Source: Pigmentiphaga litoralis (GTDB lineage Bacteria > Pseudomonadota > Gammaproteobacteria > Burkholderiales > Burkholderiaceae_B). Taken from it: DNA of 64,000 bases. Positions 10,771 to 19,747 of the stretch are shown in pieces. The stretch spans positions 2,852,001 through 2,916,000 of the forward strand of contig NZ_JACCBP010000001.1 of the NCBI RefSeq assembly GCF_013408655.1, in the 5' to 3' direction. Numbering within the stretch: the stretch's first letter is position 1; every line of letters begins with the position of its first letter. Both the position numbers and the translations under genes were made by a program. The notes under the pieces are model-generated. The model searched no databases. It was not told the DNA's origin and saw nothing but the letters and a program-made list of their open reading frames with translations.

Positions 10771-12322
10771 CCACAAACGCCTGGCCGCCGCCGGCTCCGC
10801 CCTTGCAGTCACCCTGCTCGTCACCGCCTGCGGCGGCAGCGATTCCGATGATGCACCCACGACCCAGGCCCCCATCGCCACCGTGCGTACCGCGTCCGGC
10901 CCGGTCACCGGGACCGTCGGCGAGATCACCACCTTCAAGGGCATTCCATACGCTGCGCCCCCCGTCGGCAACCTGCGATGGAAAGCGCCGCAGCCCGCGC
11001 CCGCCTGGACGACGGCCCGCAACGCGACGGCTTTTGGTCCCGCCTGCATCCAGGGCGGCACCACCCTGCAAAGCGAAGACTGCCTGACCCTGAACGTATG
11101 GACGACCCAGACCGCGCTGCAAGCCAATGACAAGCGGCCGGTGCTGGTATGGGTGTATGGCGGCAGCTTTCACGGCGGTAACGGCAACATCGATGCCGAC
11201 GCGCTGACCCGCGCGGGTGTCGTGGTCGTCTCAATGAACTATCGCGTCAGCACGCTGGGCTTCCTGGCTCATCCGGCGTTGAGCAGCGAGTCGGCCGACA
11301 AGACCTCGGGCAACTATGGCCTCCTGGACATTGCCGCGTCCCTGAAATGGGTGCGCGACAACATCCAGAACTTTGGCGGTGACCCGAGCAAGATCACGGT
11401 ATGGGGACAGTCATCGGGCGCCAGCGCCATCACGGCCCTGATGGTCAGCCCGAAAGCTGCCGGACTGTATGACCAGGTCATCCTCGACAGCCCGGGTGCC
11501 TTCCGGCATTGGAAGACGTTGCCACAAGCCGAGCAGGATGGACTGGCGGTTGGCGCGAACATCGACGCCTTGCGGGCCCTGCCTGCCGATCAATTGCCGG
11601 TCATCCGCAACACCGGGTCGGGCACCGCCATCCGCGCGCTGGCCGAACCGCGCGTGATCGGTCCGACGCTCGACAAGGTCGTGCTGCCCGCCGAAGAACG
11701 GCCCGCGTTCGAACGCGGCACCTTCAAGGCCGTGCCGACCCTGGTCGGCTACAACACCGACGAGGGCACGTCGTTCACGCTGAACTACCCCGTCAAGACC
11801 CTGGCCCAGTACGCCGCGTACTTGCGCGACCCCACCATCTTTGCCAACTTCGGGGCCGAAGCATTGACGGTCTACCCCGCCGCGGCCGATGCCGCCGTGC
11901 CCCGCGCCGTGGCCGACAGCTTCAGCGACAACCAGTTCGTGTTCGGCACACGGGGCATCGCCCGCGCCATGACGACAGCAGGGGTCCCGGTCTATCGCTA
12001 CTGGTTCAAGCGTCGCGCCAGTGGCACCGGCGAAGATCCCTTGCACGGCGCCGAGCTGCCCTACGTCCGCGGCGACGCGGTGCTGAACGCCGCGCCCTAC
12101 AACCAGGACGACCGCACCCTGTCGGCCACCATGAAAGACGCGTGGATCCGCTTCGTGAAGACGGGCAACCCCAACGGCGGCACGATCACTAACTGGCCGC
12201 GCTACGACGTGGCGACCGAACCGGTGTACGTGCTGGATGCGCCGTTGAGTGTGACCAATGCGCCGCGCGGCAAGGAGCTCGACTTCATCGGCAAGGTGGA
12301 TGCGGCGTTGAACCCGCGTTAG
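10763..12322 (+). CDS. Type-B carboxylesterase lipoprotein
   Basis: A 519-residue carboxylesterase of the cholinesterase-like type-B family. The lipobox LVTAC gives the lipidated Cys23. The nucleophile elbow is GQSSG near residues 214-218, the acid is in GYNTDEG and the His in LHGAELPYV. Oxyanion residues are in VYGGSFHGG. The start is ATG at 10763, inside the last codons of the upstream hydrolase, which gives a compact lipoprotein signal. A TTG 24 nt earlier is possible. It is convergent with the FAH-family gene, with four bases between stops. Confidence 0.9.
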   Translation: MSDHKRLAAAGSALAVTLLVTACGGSDSDDAPTTQAPIATVRTASGPVTGTVGEITTFKGIPYAAPPVGNLRWKAPQPAPAWTTARNATAFGPACIQGGTTLQSEDCLTLNVWTTQTALQANDKRPVLVWVYGGSFHGGNGNIDADALTRAGVVVVSMNYRVSTLGFLAHPALSSESADKTSGNYGLLDIAASLKWVRDNIQNFGGDPSKITVWGQSSGASAITALMVSPKAAGLYDQVILDSPGAFRHWKTLPQAEQDGLAVGANIDALRALPADQLPVIRNTGSGTAIRALAEPRVIGPTLDKVVLPAEERPAFERGTFKAVPTLVGYNTDEGTSFTLNYPVKTLAQYAAYLRDPTIFANFGAEALTVYPAAADAAVPRAVADSFSDNQFVFGTRGIARAMTTAGVPVYRYWFKRRASGTGEDPLHGAELPYVRGDAVLNAAPYNQDDRTLSATMKDAWIRFVKTGNPNGGTITNWPRYDVATEPVYVLDAPLSVTNAPRGKELDFIGKVDAALNPR

Positions 12323-12326
12323 GCGT

Positions 12327-13163
12327 TCAGAACGCTGCGTCCACGATCGGGTTGCGCAGCGTGCCGATCTGCTCGATCTCGATCTCGCACACGTCCCCCG
12401 CCTGCATGAAAATCGGCGGGGTACGTGCAAAGCCGACGCCGGCGGGCGTGCCCGTGATGATCACGTCACCGGGCTCCAGGGTCATCACTTCCGACAGGAT
12501 CTCAATGATCTTGGCCACACTGAAAATCATGTTGGACGTGTTGCCGTCCTGCAGGACCTCGCCGTTCAGGCGGGTCACGACGCGCAGACCGGCCGCGCCC
12601 TCGGGCAATTCGTCCGGCGTCACCAGGTCCGGGCCGAAGCCGCCAGTCTGGTCAAAATTCTTGCCCATGGTCCATTGACCGGACTTCATCTGATAGTCGC
12701 GCAGCGACCCATCATTGAAGCAGGCATACCCCGCCACGTAGTTCAGCGCGTCCTGCTCGCTGATGGCATGCACGCTGCGGCCGATCACAATGGCCAGCTC
12801 GGCTTCATAGTCGAAGCGGTCCGAGCACACCGGCCGCAGCAGCGGATGATTGTGGCCGGTCAAGGACGACGGTCCACGCATGAACACGGCCGGATAGTCG
12901 GGCACGGCGTGGCCGCTTTCCTTGGCATGGTCCACGTAATTCAAGCCGATACACAGGATCTTGCCGGGCCGCGGCACGGGGGGCAGCAGATCCAGTTCCC
13001 CAAACACATGCACCGCCCCGGTCGACGGACGCCTTCCCTCCATGAGCGCGCTCAACAAGTCTTCGATCGACGCAATCGACGGATCGTTGATCTCGTCAAC
13101 CTGATCGCCCTGTCGTAGACCGAATTTGATCTCGTTGCCTTGAAGGAAACAGACGCTGCGCAT
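12327..13163 (-). CDS. Fumarylacetoacetate hydrolase family protein
   Basis: A 278-residue cytosolic enzyme of the FAH superfamily, which cleaves or decarboxylates beta-keto acids or 2-oxo acids with a divalent metal. Core signatures are CIGLNYVDHAKESG, FDYEAELAIVIG (metal-ligand Glu residues), CFNDGSLRDYQ and VIITGTPAGVGF. ATG at 13163 has AGGAGA upstream. Substrate cannot be fixed from sequence; relatives act on 2,4-diketo-3-deoxyfuconate-type sugars, ureidoglycolate or aromatic catabolites. It could process products of the flanking esterases, but that is inference. Confidence 0.9.
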   Translation of the reverse strand: MRSVCFLQGNEIKFGLRQGDQVDEINDPSIASIEDLLSALMEGRRPSTGAVHVFGELDLLPPVPRPGKILCIGLNYVDHAKESGHAVPDYPAVFMRGPSSLTGHNHPLLRPVCSDRFDYEAELAIVIGRSVHAISEQDALNYVAGYACFNDGSLRDYQMKSGQWTMGKNFDQTGGFGPDLVTPDELPEGAAGLRVVTRLNGEVLQDGNTSNMIFSVAKIIEILSEVMTLEPGDVIITGTPAGVGFARTPPIFMQAGDVCEIEIEQIGTLRNPIVDAAF

Positions 13164-13498
13164 GGCTTCTCCTGAAGCGTGTTGGGGTGGTGGGTGGCGG
13201 TGCCGAATTCATACCATTTTTCGGACAATCCGGCGATCACGAATGTATGAACGGCCGGTAAATCCCGGTTTTCGGCGCCGTGCTCAACCGTTGGTACGCG
13301 TAACGCCTGGGACATACCCTGGGCACGTGCCCGCGGCATCGGCGGCTGCCCAGCGCCCTGCAGCACTATCAACGCCGTCGATACACGATATCTGTCCAGC
13401 GGCATTGCGAGGCCTGCACGCGGGTCACACACTCTGCGGCACAGACGCCGGGCGCCCGATCACGAGCGACCCGCGCGCACGTCGACAAGGAGACGAGG
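13164..13498. other. Divergent intergenic region between FAH-family and esterase genes
   Basis: A 335-nt non-coding region that should hold promoters for both flanking genes. It contains the palindrome GGGCACGTGCCC (13321-13332) and CTCAACCGTTGGTA (13283-13296), a near-copy of a motif upstream of pcm. No clear sigma-70 promoter is visible. Confidence 0.45.
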
Positions 13499-15091
13499 AT
13501 GACACGATCGGCAGCAAGGGAAGCGTTCGGCCGCAGGGCAGGACGATGGGCAAGACGATGCGCAGGCGCTATGGCGCTGGCGGCGACGGCGGCGCTGGTG
13601 ACCGGGTGCGGCGGCAGTGACGATGACAGCACCAGCGCGACACCGGCCGGCCCGGTCGCGCTGAATGTCAATGCTGTCGCGACGGACAAGGGCCTGGTCA
13701 AGGGCGCCGTGACGCAGGGCGTTGCGCAGTTCAAAGGCATTCCGTACGCCGCCGCCCCGACTGGCGATCTGCGCTGGCGGGCGCCGCAGCCCAGGGCGGC
13801 CTGGACCGGCACCCTGGACGCCACGGTGGCAGGCGAGCCCTGCACCAGCAACACCACTGAAGACTGCCTGTCGCTGAACGTGACGGTGCCCTACCCCGTG
13901 ACGCGGGCCAACATGCCGGTGTTCGTGTTCGTGCACGGCGGCGGTTTCTCGCAAGGCAGTGGCGCCGGCACCGACCCCACGGAACTGGTCAAGACCGGCA
14001 ACTTTGTCGTTGTCACGCTCAACTATCGGCTCGGCATCTTTGGCTACCTTGCCAACTTTGCGCTCGACAGCGGCAATGGCGATACGGGCAACTATGGGCT
14101 GATGGATCAACGGGCCGCGCTGCGCTGGGTCCAGACCAACATCAACCAGTTTGGCGGCGACCCGGCCAAGGTCACGCTGGGCGGCAACTCGGCAGGCGGC
14201 ATGAGCACCTGCAACCACCTGGCCTCGCCCGCGTCGCAAGGCCTGTTCAAACAGGCGCTGGTCATGAGCGGCCCCTGCGCCTTCAACTGGGACAGCCTGA
14301 CGCAGAAGCTGGCCGCTGAAGCCGCCCTGCCCGCCCAACTGGGATGCACCGGCACGCCAACGCAGGTGGCGGCATGCCTGCGTGCGCCTGCCCTGCCGAT
14401 CGCATCGACCCGCGCGGCGGGCGCTGCCTTGCCGCGGTCGGTGCTGTTCCCGAGCGTGGGCGGCGTGGACGTGCCGGTGCAGCCGCGCACGGCGCTCGGC
14501 AAGGTGCCAATGCTGATCGGCTACAACACGTTCGAAACGGGTGCGGGCGTGGCCAATCCGGCCAACGATGCGGAGTATCTGACCGCGATCACGGCCATTC
14601 ACGGGAGCACGAATGCGGCGGCGATTGCCGGCGCCTATCCGCGCACCAGCTACCCGACCGGGACCGACGCCATGAAGGCCGTGGCCAGCGACTTCAACCC
14701 GACCCTGGGTTCGCCGCAGATATCGGTGTGCAACAACATCCGCACCTTCGAACTGCGGCAGACGGCCGGCACGGCGCCACTGTACGCGTATGAATTTGCG
14801 GACCCGGCGTCCAGCCCGAATGGCGCCACGCATACCGCGGAACTCAAGTACGTGTTCCCTACGGCCACCACGCCGCCCCCGGCCGCATCGACAACCCTGT
14901 CGACGGAAATGATTGGCTACTGGGCCAACTTCATCAACACCGGCAACCCGAATGGCGCGGGCCTGGCAACCTGGCCGGCGTACACGTCAGCAGCGTCAGT
15001 CTTGAAGCTGCTGCCGGGCGCCACGGCGCCGTTCGATGCGGATGCCGCCCACAAGTGCGCGTTCTGGAAAAGCCTGGGGCTGGCGCTGTAA
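13499..15091 (+). CDS. Type-B carboxylesterase lipoprotein
   Basis: A 530-residue type-B carboxylesterase, second of its kind in this region. The N-terminus is an Arg-rich signal ending in lipobox LVTGC with Cys37. The nucleophile elbow is GGNSAGG near residue 228, oxyanion HGGGFSQG, acid in GYNTFETG, and His in THTAELKYVF. ATG at 13499 is preceded by AAGGAGACGAGG. Six or more cysteines in the mature part suggest disulfides. It resembles the esterase at 10763 in domain layout but is diverged, so it is not a recent tandem copy. Confidence 0.9.
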   Translation: MTRSAAREAFGRRAGRWARRCAGAMALAATAALVTGCGGSDDDSTSATPAGPVALNVNAVATDKGLVKGAVTQGVAQFKGIPYAAAPTGDLRWRAPQPRAAWTGTLDATVAGEPCTSNTTEDCLSLNVTVPYPVTRANMPVFVFVHGGGFSQGSGAGTDPTELVKTGNFVVVTLNYRLGIFGYLANFALDSGNGDTGNYGLMDQRAALRWVQTNINQFGGDPAKVTLGGNSAGGMSTCNHLASPASQGLFKQALVMSGPCAFNWDSLTQKLAAEAALPAQLGCTGTPTQVAACLRAPALPIASTRAAGAALPRSVLFPSVGGVDVPVQPRTALGKVPMLIGYNTFETGAGVANPANDAEYLTAITAIHGSTNAAAIAGAYPRTSYPTGTDAMKAVASDFNPTLGSPQISVCNNIRTFELRQTAGTAPLYAYEFADPASSPNGATHTAELKYVFPTATTPPPAASTTLSTEMIGYWANFINTGNPNGAGLATWPAYTSAASVLKLLPGATAPFDADAAHKCAFWKSLGLAL

Positions 15092-15128
15092 GCGTCGTGG
15101 CCCGCCGGGGCCGCGTCGTCACTTGACC

Positions 15129-15971
15129 TTAACGCTCGGCGGGCTTCCACATCGCGTGGAAGTGATGCACCGGCCCATGGCCTTCACCCACGTGCAGGGT
15201 GTCGGCCTGCCGGATCGCTTCCGTCAGGTAGGCCTTGGCCTGCCGGGCGGCCTCGGGCACGTCCCGCGTCTGCGGCAGCAAGGCCGCCAGCGCCGCCGAC
15301 AGCGTGCAGCCCGTGCCGTGGGTGTTCTTGGTCTCGATGCGGGGTGACGCCATCTCGATCATCTGGCCACCGTCATGCAGCAGGTCGATCGCCATGTTGC
15401 CGGGCAGGTGGCCGCCCTTCAGGAACACCCAGCGGTGCCCGTTGTGGTTCATGGCCTCGCGCAGGCGTTCGGCCACGCGCCGCATTTCCTTGACCGTCTC
15501 TACCGGCCGCTGATCCAGCAGCACCCCCGCTTCGGGCAGGTTGGGTGTCAGCATGGTCACGCCGGGGATCAGCGCCTCACGCATCGCGCCGATGGCCGAC
15601 TTTTCGAGCAGCGCATCGCCGCTCTTGGCGATCATGACCGGGTCCAGCACGATATGCACGGGCTTCCAGTGCTGCAGGCGGTCCGCCACCGTTTCGATCA
15701 CGTTGCTGCGGCCTAGCATGCCGATCTTGACCGCATCGATCTTCACATCGGCAAACAGCGTGTCGATCTGCTGCGCCACAAAGGCCGGTTCGATCGGCAG
15801 CACGCCCGTGACACCCGTCGTGCTTTGCGCCGTCAGGGCGGCGATGACCCCGCAGGCGTAGGCGCCAAGCGCGCTCATGGCCTTCACGTCGGCCAGCACG
15901 CCGGCGCCGCCGGACGGGTCGACCCCCGCAATGGTCAGGGTCTTGGGAATGACACGATCGGTCGATGACAT
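15129..15971 (-). CDS. thiD: Hydroxymethylpyrimidine/phosphomethylpyrimidine kinase ThiD
   Basis: Phosphorylates HMP and HMP-phosphate in thiamine synthesis and salvage. 280 residues, ribokinase fold. Motifs are TIAGVDPSGGAGVLADVKAM at the N-terminus, AQSTTGVTGV, VLDPVMIAKSG and NTHGTGCTLSAALAA (anion hole and catalytic region). The start is ATG at 15971, where family homology begins; an upstream in-frame extension is unsupported. No TPP riboswitch is visible in front of it, unlike thiC. Confidence 0.95.
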   Translation of the reverse strand: MSSTDRVIPKTLTIAGVDPSGGAGVLADVKAMSALGAYACGVIAALTAQSTTGVTGVLPIEPAFVAQQIDTLFADVKIDAVKIGMLGRSNVIETVADRLQHWKPVHIVLDPVMIAKSGDALLEKSAIGAMREALIPGVTMLTPNLPEAGVLLDQRPVETVKEMRRVAERLREAMNHNGHRWVFLKGGHLPGNMAIDLLHDGGQMIEMASPRIETKNTHGTGCTLSAALAALLPQTRDVPEAARQAKAYLTEAIRQADTLHVGEGHGPVHHFHAMWKPAER

Positions 15972-16238
15972 GAGGTTCTGCCTGCCGGGCGAGCCGCGGC
16001 CAATGAAAAGGGATAACAAGGGAAACGAGGTGGGGGCGAGACGCAAGGCTTGCAACCCGGTCCGCATTGTACAAAGCCCGCGCTGCGCCTGGGCCGCGCG
16101 GCGGCATCGCCAGGGCGGCCTGCGGCTCGTCTAGGGGCATTCCCTAGCCTTGCTGGCACCGGATTGGGGCGCACCCGCCGCCAACCATGCGTACCATGCT
16201 GCGGTGCGGCGCTCTGCCGTGCACGGACAGGAGTACCC

Positions 16239-17213
16239 ATGCGTTGCTGGACCCCGCTGATGACGGGTTTGCTGTTGGCTTGCGCCGCCTTGGGCGCACG
16301 CGCCGAGTCGGATTACCCGAACCGGCCGATCCGTATGGTCGTGCCCCTTGCCGTCGCAAGTTCCGTCGATAACGCCGCCCGCATCATGGCGCAGAAAATG
16401 TCGACCAATATGGGCCAGGCGATCATCATCGAAAACCTGCCCGGCGCGGCGGGTGTGATCGGCGCCGAACGTGTCGCCAAGTCGCCCCCCGATGGCTACA
16501 CCATCGGCGCCTTCCACGATGGCCTCATGACCATGGTGCCCCACCTTCAGGCGTCCCTGAACTGGGACATCATGAAGGACTTCGAGCCGATCTCGCTGGT
16601 GGCCACGATCGAATGGGGCCTGGTGACAGCGCCCAATGCGCCCTTCGACACGGCCGCCGATTTCATCAAGGTCGCCAAGGCCAACCCCAAGCGCATCTAC
16701 TACGGCACGGGCGGCATCGGCAGTCCGCAGCACGTGGCCATGGCCCTGTTCGCGGCCGACGCGCGGATCCAGATCGAACACGTCACGTACAAAGGCGCCA
16801 CGCAGGCGGCCCTGGGCGTGGCCGGCGGCGACGTGCAGGTCGGCTTCCAGGGCATTGCGACCGTGGCGCCCATGATCCGGTCCGGCAAGCTCAAGCTGCT
16901 GGGCGTGGCCACACCGGGCCGCATGGCGCAGTACCCCGACACCCCCACCATTTCGGAGTCGGGCCTGCGCGGTTTCGAGTTCAGCTCGTGGTTCGCCATG
17001 ATGGTGCCGACCGGCACGCCCGCCGACATCCGCGCGCGCCTGCACGCCGAAATCATGAAAGCCTTGCAGGATCCCGAGGTGCGCGGCAAGCTCGAAGCCC
17101 TTGGCCTGAAACCCGGCGGCTCGACGCCCGACTACCTGGCCCGCGCCACGCGCGCCCAGTACGCGGCCTACGGCAAAATGATGCACGACGCCGGCATCAA
17201 GCCCGAACACTGA
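16239..17213 (+). CDS. Bug-family tripartite tricarboxylate transporter receptor
   Basis: Periplasmic solute-binding protein of the Bug/TctC family, 324 residues. Signal peptide of about 22 residues (LLLACAALGARA). The family start YPNRPIRMVVPLA follows, then GAAGVIGAERVAKSPPDGYT, typical of Bug proteins. The usual glycine-rich loop after VVP is replaced by AVASSVDNAAR. ATG at 16239 has ACAGGAG upstream. Ligands are typically carboxylates, but none can be assigned. No tctAB membrane genes are adjacent, as is common for orphan Bug receptors. Confidence 0.92.
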   Translation: MRCWTPLMTGLLLACAALGARAESDYPNRPIRMVVPLAVASSVDNAARIMAQKMSTNMGQAIIIENLPGAAGVIGAERVAKSPPDGYTIGAFHDGLMTMVPHLQASLNWDIMKDFEPISLVATIEWGLVTAPNAPFDTAADFIKVAKANPKRIYYGTGGIGSPQHVAMALFAADARIQIEHVTYKGATQAALGVAGGDVQVGFQGIATVAPMIRSGKLKLLGVATPGRMAQYPDTPTISESGLRGFEFSSWFAMMVPTGTPADIRARLHAEIMKALQDPEVRGKLEALGLKPGGSTPDYLARATRAQYAAYGKMMHDAGIKPEH

Positions 17214-17230
17214 CGCTTCCAGGAACGCCC

Positions 17231-17530
17231 ATGGTCTACGAAATCGCCCAGATCGACATCCGCCCCGGCACCCACGCCGACTTCGAAGCGGGCGTGCAGC
17301 GCTGCGCCCCGCTGTTCCAGCGCGCCAAGGGCTGCCAGGGCATGCAGCTGCAGCGGTCCGTCGAACAGCCCGACCACTACTTCCTGGTGGTGACGTGGGA
17401 TACGGTTGAAGACCACATGGTGCATTTTCGCGAATCCGCCGACTTCCAGACCTGGCGTGCCGAAGTGGGTCCCTACTTTGCCAGCCCGCCGCAGGTTCAG
17501 CACACGACGGTGGCGTTGACCGGTTTCTGA
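17231..17530 (+). CDS. Antibiotic biosynthesis monooxygenase (ABM) domain protein
   Basis: A 99-residue protein of the ABM/dimeric alpha-beta barrel type. The opening strand VYEIAQIDIRPGTHADFEAG, the EQPDHYFLVVTWDTVEDH segment and FRESADFQTWRAEVGPYF match the fold. Such proteins form dimers and oxidise quinol-like substrates or bind heme, or act as stress-related oxygenases. It starts 17 nt after the Bug receptor, so it is probably co-transcribed. The function here is unassigned. Confidence 0.85.
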   Translation: MVYEIAQIDIRPGTHADFEAGVQRCAPLFQRAKGCQGMQLQRSVEQPDHYFLVVTWDTVEDHMVHFRESADFQTWRAEVGPYFASPPQVQHTTVALTGF

Positions 17531-17702
17531 CCTGCCGGTGGCGTGCACGCAACGTCAGGCACACCCGACGCTGCACCCGGACATTCCCGTCACATAGATG
17601 ACCACTTTGCCATCGATTTTTGGTAAGGTGCCGCTGGCGCTCGGCTCAACGGTTGGTAGCGAGTAAAATGCCGCGGGGTTTACCCTGAATTGCGTCCGCT
17701 TC

Positions 17703-17717
17703 AACTTTTGAAAAGTT
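17703..17717. promoter_or_regulatory. 15-bp perfect palindrome just upstream of pcm
   Basis: AACTTTT-G-AAAAGTT at 17703-17717, ending nine bases before the pcm ATG. It could be an operator or a small hairpin over the ribosome site; no clear Shine-Dalgarno is otherwise visible. The 196-nt gap also contains CTCAACGGTTGGTA at 17645-17658. Confidence 0.4.
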
Positions 17718-17726
17718 ACTACAGCC

Positions 17727-18407
17727 ATGACCGTTGCTACCCTTCCGGACGTCGAGCACGCCCGTTTCAACATGGTGGAACAGCAGATCCGCCCTTGGGA
17801 TGTTCTTGACCAGGGAGTGCTGGCCCTGCTCTCCACCGTCAAACGCGAAGAATTCGTTCCGCCTGCCCTGCGCTCGCTCGCCTTTGTCGACACCGAAATC
17901 CCGCTGCGCCTGGAATCGGGCGACACCGGCGAATTCATGCTGCCGCCCAAGATCGAAGCCCGCCTGCTGCAGGAACTGAACCTGAAGCCCACCGACAGCG
18001 TGCTCGAAATCGGCACCGGCTCGGGCTACCAGGCAGCGCTGATCGCCCACCTGGCCCACAGCGTCACCACCGTCGAAATCCAGCCGCGTCTGGCCGATTT
18101 CGCCAAGGCCAACCTGAAGCGCGCCGGCATCACCAACGTCACCGTCGAAGTCGGCGATGGCAGCAATGGCTGGGGCTCCACCGAATACGACGCGATCCTG
18201 GTCACGGGTTCGCTGCATGATGTGCCGGACGGCCTGAAGTACCAGCTGCGTGTCGGTGGCCGCCTGGTGCTGATCGTCGGTCAGGCGCCTGCCATGACCG
18301 CGCGCATCATCACCCGCACCACGGCTGCGAGCTTCGAGACCGTGTCGCTGTTCGAAACGGTCGTGAAGCCCCTGCGCGCCGCCCCTGTATCCAAGTTCAA
18401 GTTCTGA
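17727..18407 (+). CDS. pcm: Protein-L-isoaspartate O-methyltransferase-like protein
   Basis: A 226-residue SAM-dependent methyltransferase of the PCMT family, which repairs isoaspartyl residues in aged proteins. SAM motif I is LEIGTGSGYQAALIAHL near residues 91-107. The N-terminal segment MVEQQIRPWDVLDQGVL is typical of the betaproteobacterial Pcm-like proteins encoded beside tolC. Whether this subgroup truly acts on isoaspartate is uncertain. tolC follows after 12 nt, so the two are likely co-transcribed. Confidence 0.9.
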   Translation: MTVATLPDVEHARFNMVEQQIRPWDVLDQGVLALLSTVKREEFVPPALRSLAFVDTEIPLRLESGDTGEFMLPPKIEARLLQELNLKPTDSVLEIGTGSGYQAALIAHLAHSVTTVEIQPRLADFAKANLKRAGITNVTVEVGDGSNGWGSTEYDAILVTGSLHDVPDGLKYQLRVGGRLVLIVGQAPAMTARIITRTTAASFETVSLFETVVKPLRAAPVSKFKF

Positions 18408-18419
18408 ACGGAGCTGTCC

Positions 18420-19730
18420 ATGCGCGCGATGTCGCGAGCTGTATCGCTGGGCGCGGTCGTCTGCGCCTGCGTGTTTGCCCCTGCTGCATCGGCCATCGAC
18501 CTGCTCCAGGCCTACCAGGCTGCGCTGGCCAACGACGCCACCTTTGCGTCGGTCCGGTCGGCGTACCTGGCCGGCCTGGAAAAGCTGCCCCAGGCGCGTG
18601 CCGGCCTCTTCCCTGCCATCAACGGCACGGGTAACCGCACCGAAACCAGCACGACCCGCATCCCGAACACGCGGCTGTCCAACACCACCTACGCGGTGCA
18701 GTTGGTCCAGCCGCTGTTTCGCTGGGCGTCCTGGCAGAACTACGAGCAATCCAAGCTGCTGGTCGAGATCAGCGAGATCCAGCTCGAACTCGGCCGGCAG
18801 GACCTGATCGTCCGGTTGGCGCAGGCCTACTTCAACGTGCTGGCCGCGCAAGACAACCTGACCTTCATCGGCGCCCAGAAGGCCGCCATTGCCGAACAGC
18901 TCGAATCCGCCAAGCGCAATTTCGAGATCGGCACCGCCACCATCACCGACACCTACGAAGCGCAGGCACGGTACGACCTGGCCGAAGCGCAAGGCATCCA
19001 GGCCGAAGCCGACCTGGAAGTGCGGATCAGCGCCTTGCAGCAGATCGTGGGCGACCGCACCGGTCAGCTCGCGCAACTGCCGCCTGGCGTGCAGATTCCC
19101 GGTCCGATCCCGGCGCGCATGAACGACTGGGTCGACCGCAGCCGCAGCAACAACTGGGCGGTAATCCAGGCCGGCATCAATACCGAAGTGGCCGATCGCG
19201 CGATCGAGATCGCCCGGGCGGGCCACTACCCCACCGTGGACCTGGTCGGCACGGTGCAGCGCGCGGAAGGCCTGGTCGGCAACGTGGTGATCGACAACCC
19301 GTACACCACGCGGTCGGTGGGCGTGCAGGTACAGGTGCCGATCTTTGCCGGCTTCGGCACCCAGTCGCGCGTGACCGAGGCCGTGGCGCTGCTCGAACGG
19401 TCGCGCAACGATCTGGAAGTCCAGCGGCGCGTCGCCGTGCAGAACACGCGCGTGGCCTTCCAGGGTGTGAATTCGGGCCTGGCGCAGATCCGTGCGCTGG
19501 AAGCCGCGCAAACGTCCAGCCGCAGTTCGCTCGAAGCCAACAAGACCGGCTACGAAGTGGGCGTGCGGATCAACATCGACGTGCTGAACGCGCAGCAACA
19601 GCTCTATTCGACCGAACGCGACCTGGCGGCCGCCCGGTACAACGCCTTGCTGTCCGGCCTGCAATTGAAGGCCGCGGCGGGCATATTGACGGGTGACGAC
19701 GTCGAGTCGGTGAACCGGCTGCTGCGCTAG
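18420..19730 (+). CDS. tolC: TolC-family outer membrane efflux protein
   Basis: Outer membrane channel of tripartite efflux pumps or type I secretion, 436 residues. Signal peptide ends near AASA (residue 24). The repeated TolC pattern is visible: LLQAYQAALANDATFASVRS after the signal, NNTTYAVQLVQPLFRWASWQNY, and ITDTYEAQARYDLAEAQ in the coiled helices, with a second half from about residue 220. In related genomes tolC is followed by waaA; here the polysaccharide cluster separates them (gene order recalled, not searched). Confidence 0.95.
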   Translation: MRAMSRAVSLGAVVCACVFAPAASAIDLLQAYQAALANDATFASVRSAYLAGLEKLPQARAGLFPAINGTGNRTETSTTRIPNTRLSNTTYAVQLVQPLFRWASWQNYEQSKLLVEISEIQLELGRQDLIVRLAQAYFNVLAAQDNLTFIGAQKAAIAEQLESAKRNFEIGTATITDTYEAQARYDLAEAQGIQAEADLEVRISALQQIVGDRTGQLAQLPPGVQIPGPIPARMNDWVDRSRSNNWAVIQAGINTEVADRAIEIARAGHYPTVDLVGTVQRAEGLVGNVVIDNPYTTRSVGVQVQVPIFAGFGTQSRVTEAVALLERSRNDLEVQRRVAVQNTRVAFQGVNSGLAQIRALEAAQTSSRSSLEANKTGYEVGVRINIDVLNAQQQLYSTERDLAAARYNALLSGLQLKAAAGILTGDDVESVNRLLR

Positions 19731-19747
19731 CGATTGACGCGGCCCGC

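Noticed and set aside
17646..19664. 672-residue open frame antisense to pcm and tolC
   Set aside because: It is a shadow frame of high-GC coding DNA; the plus-strand genes have clear families and motifs, and the antisense protein is His/Arg/Gln-rich with no domain.
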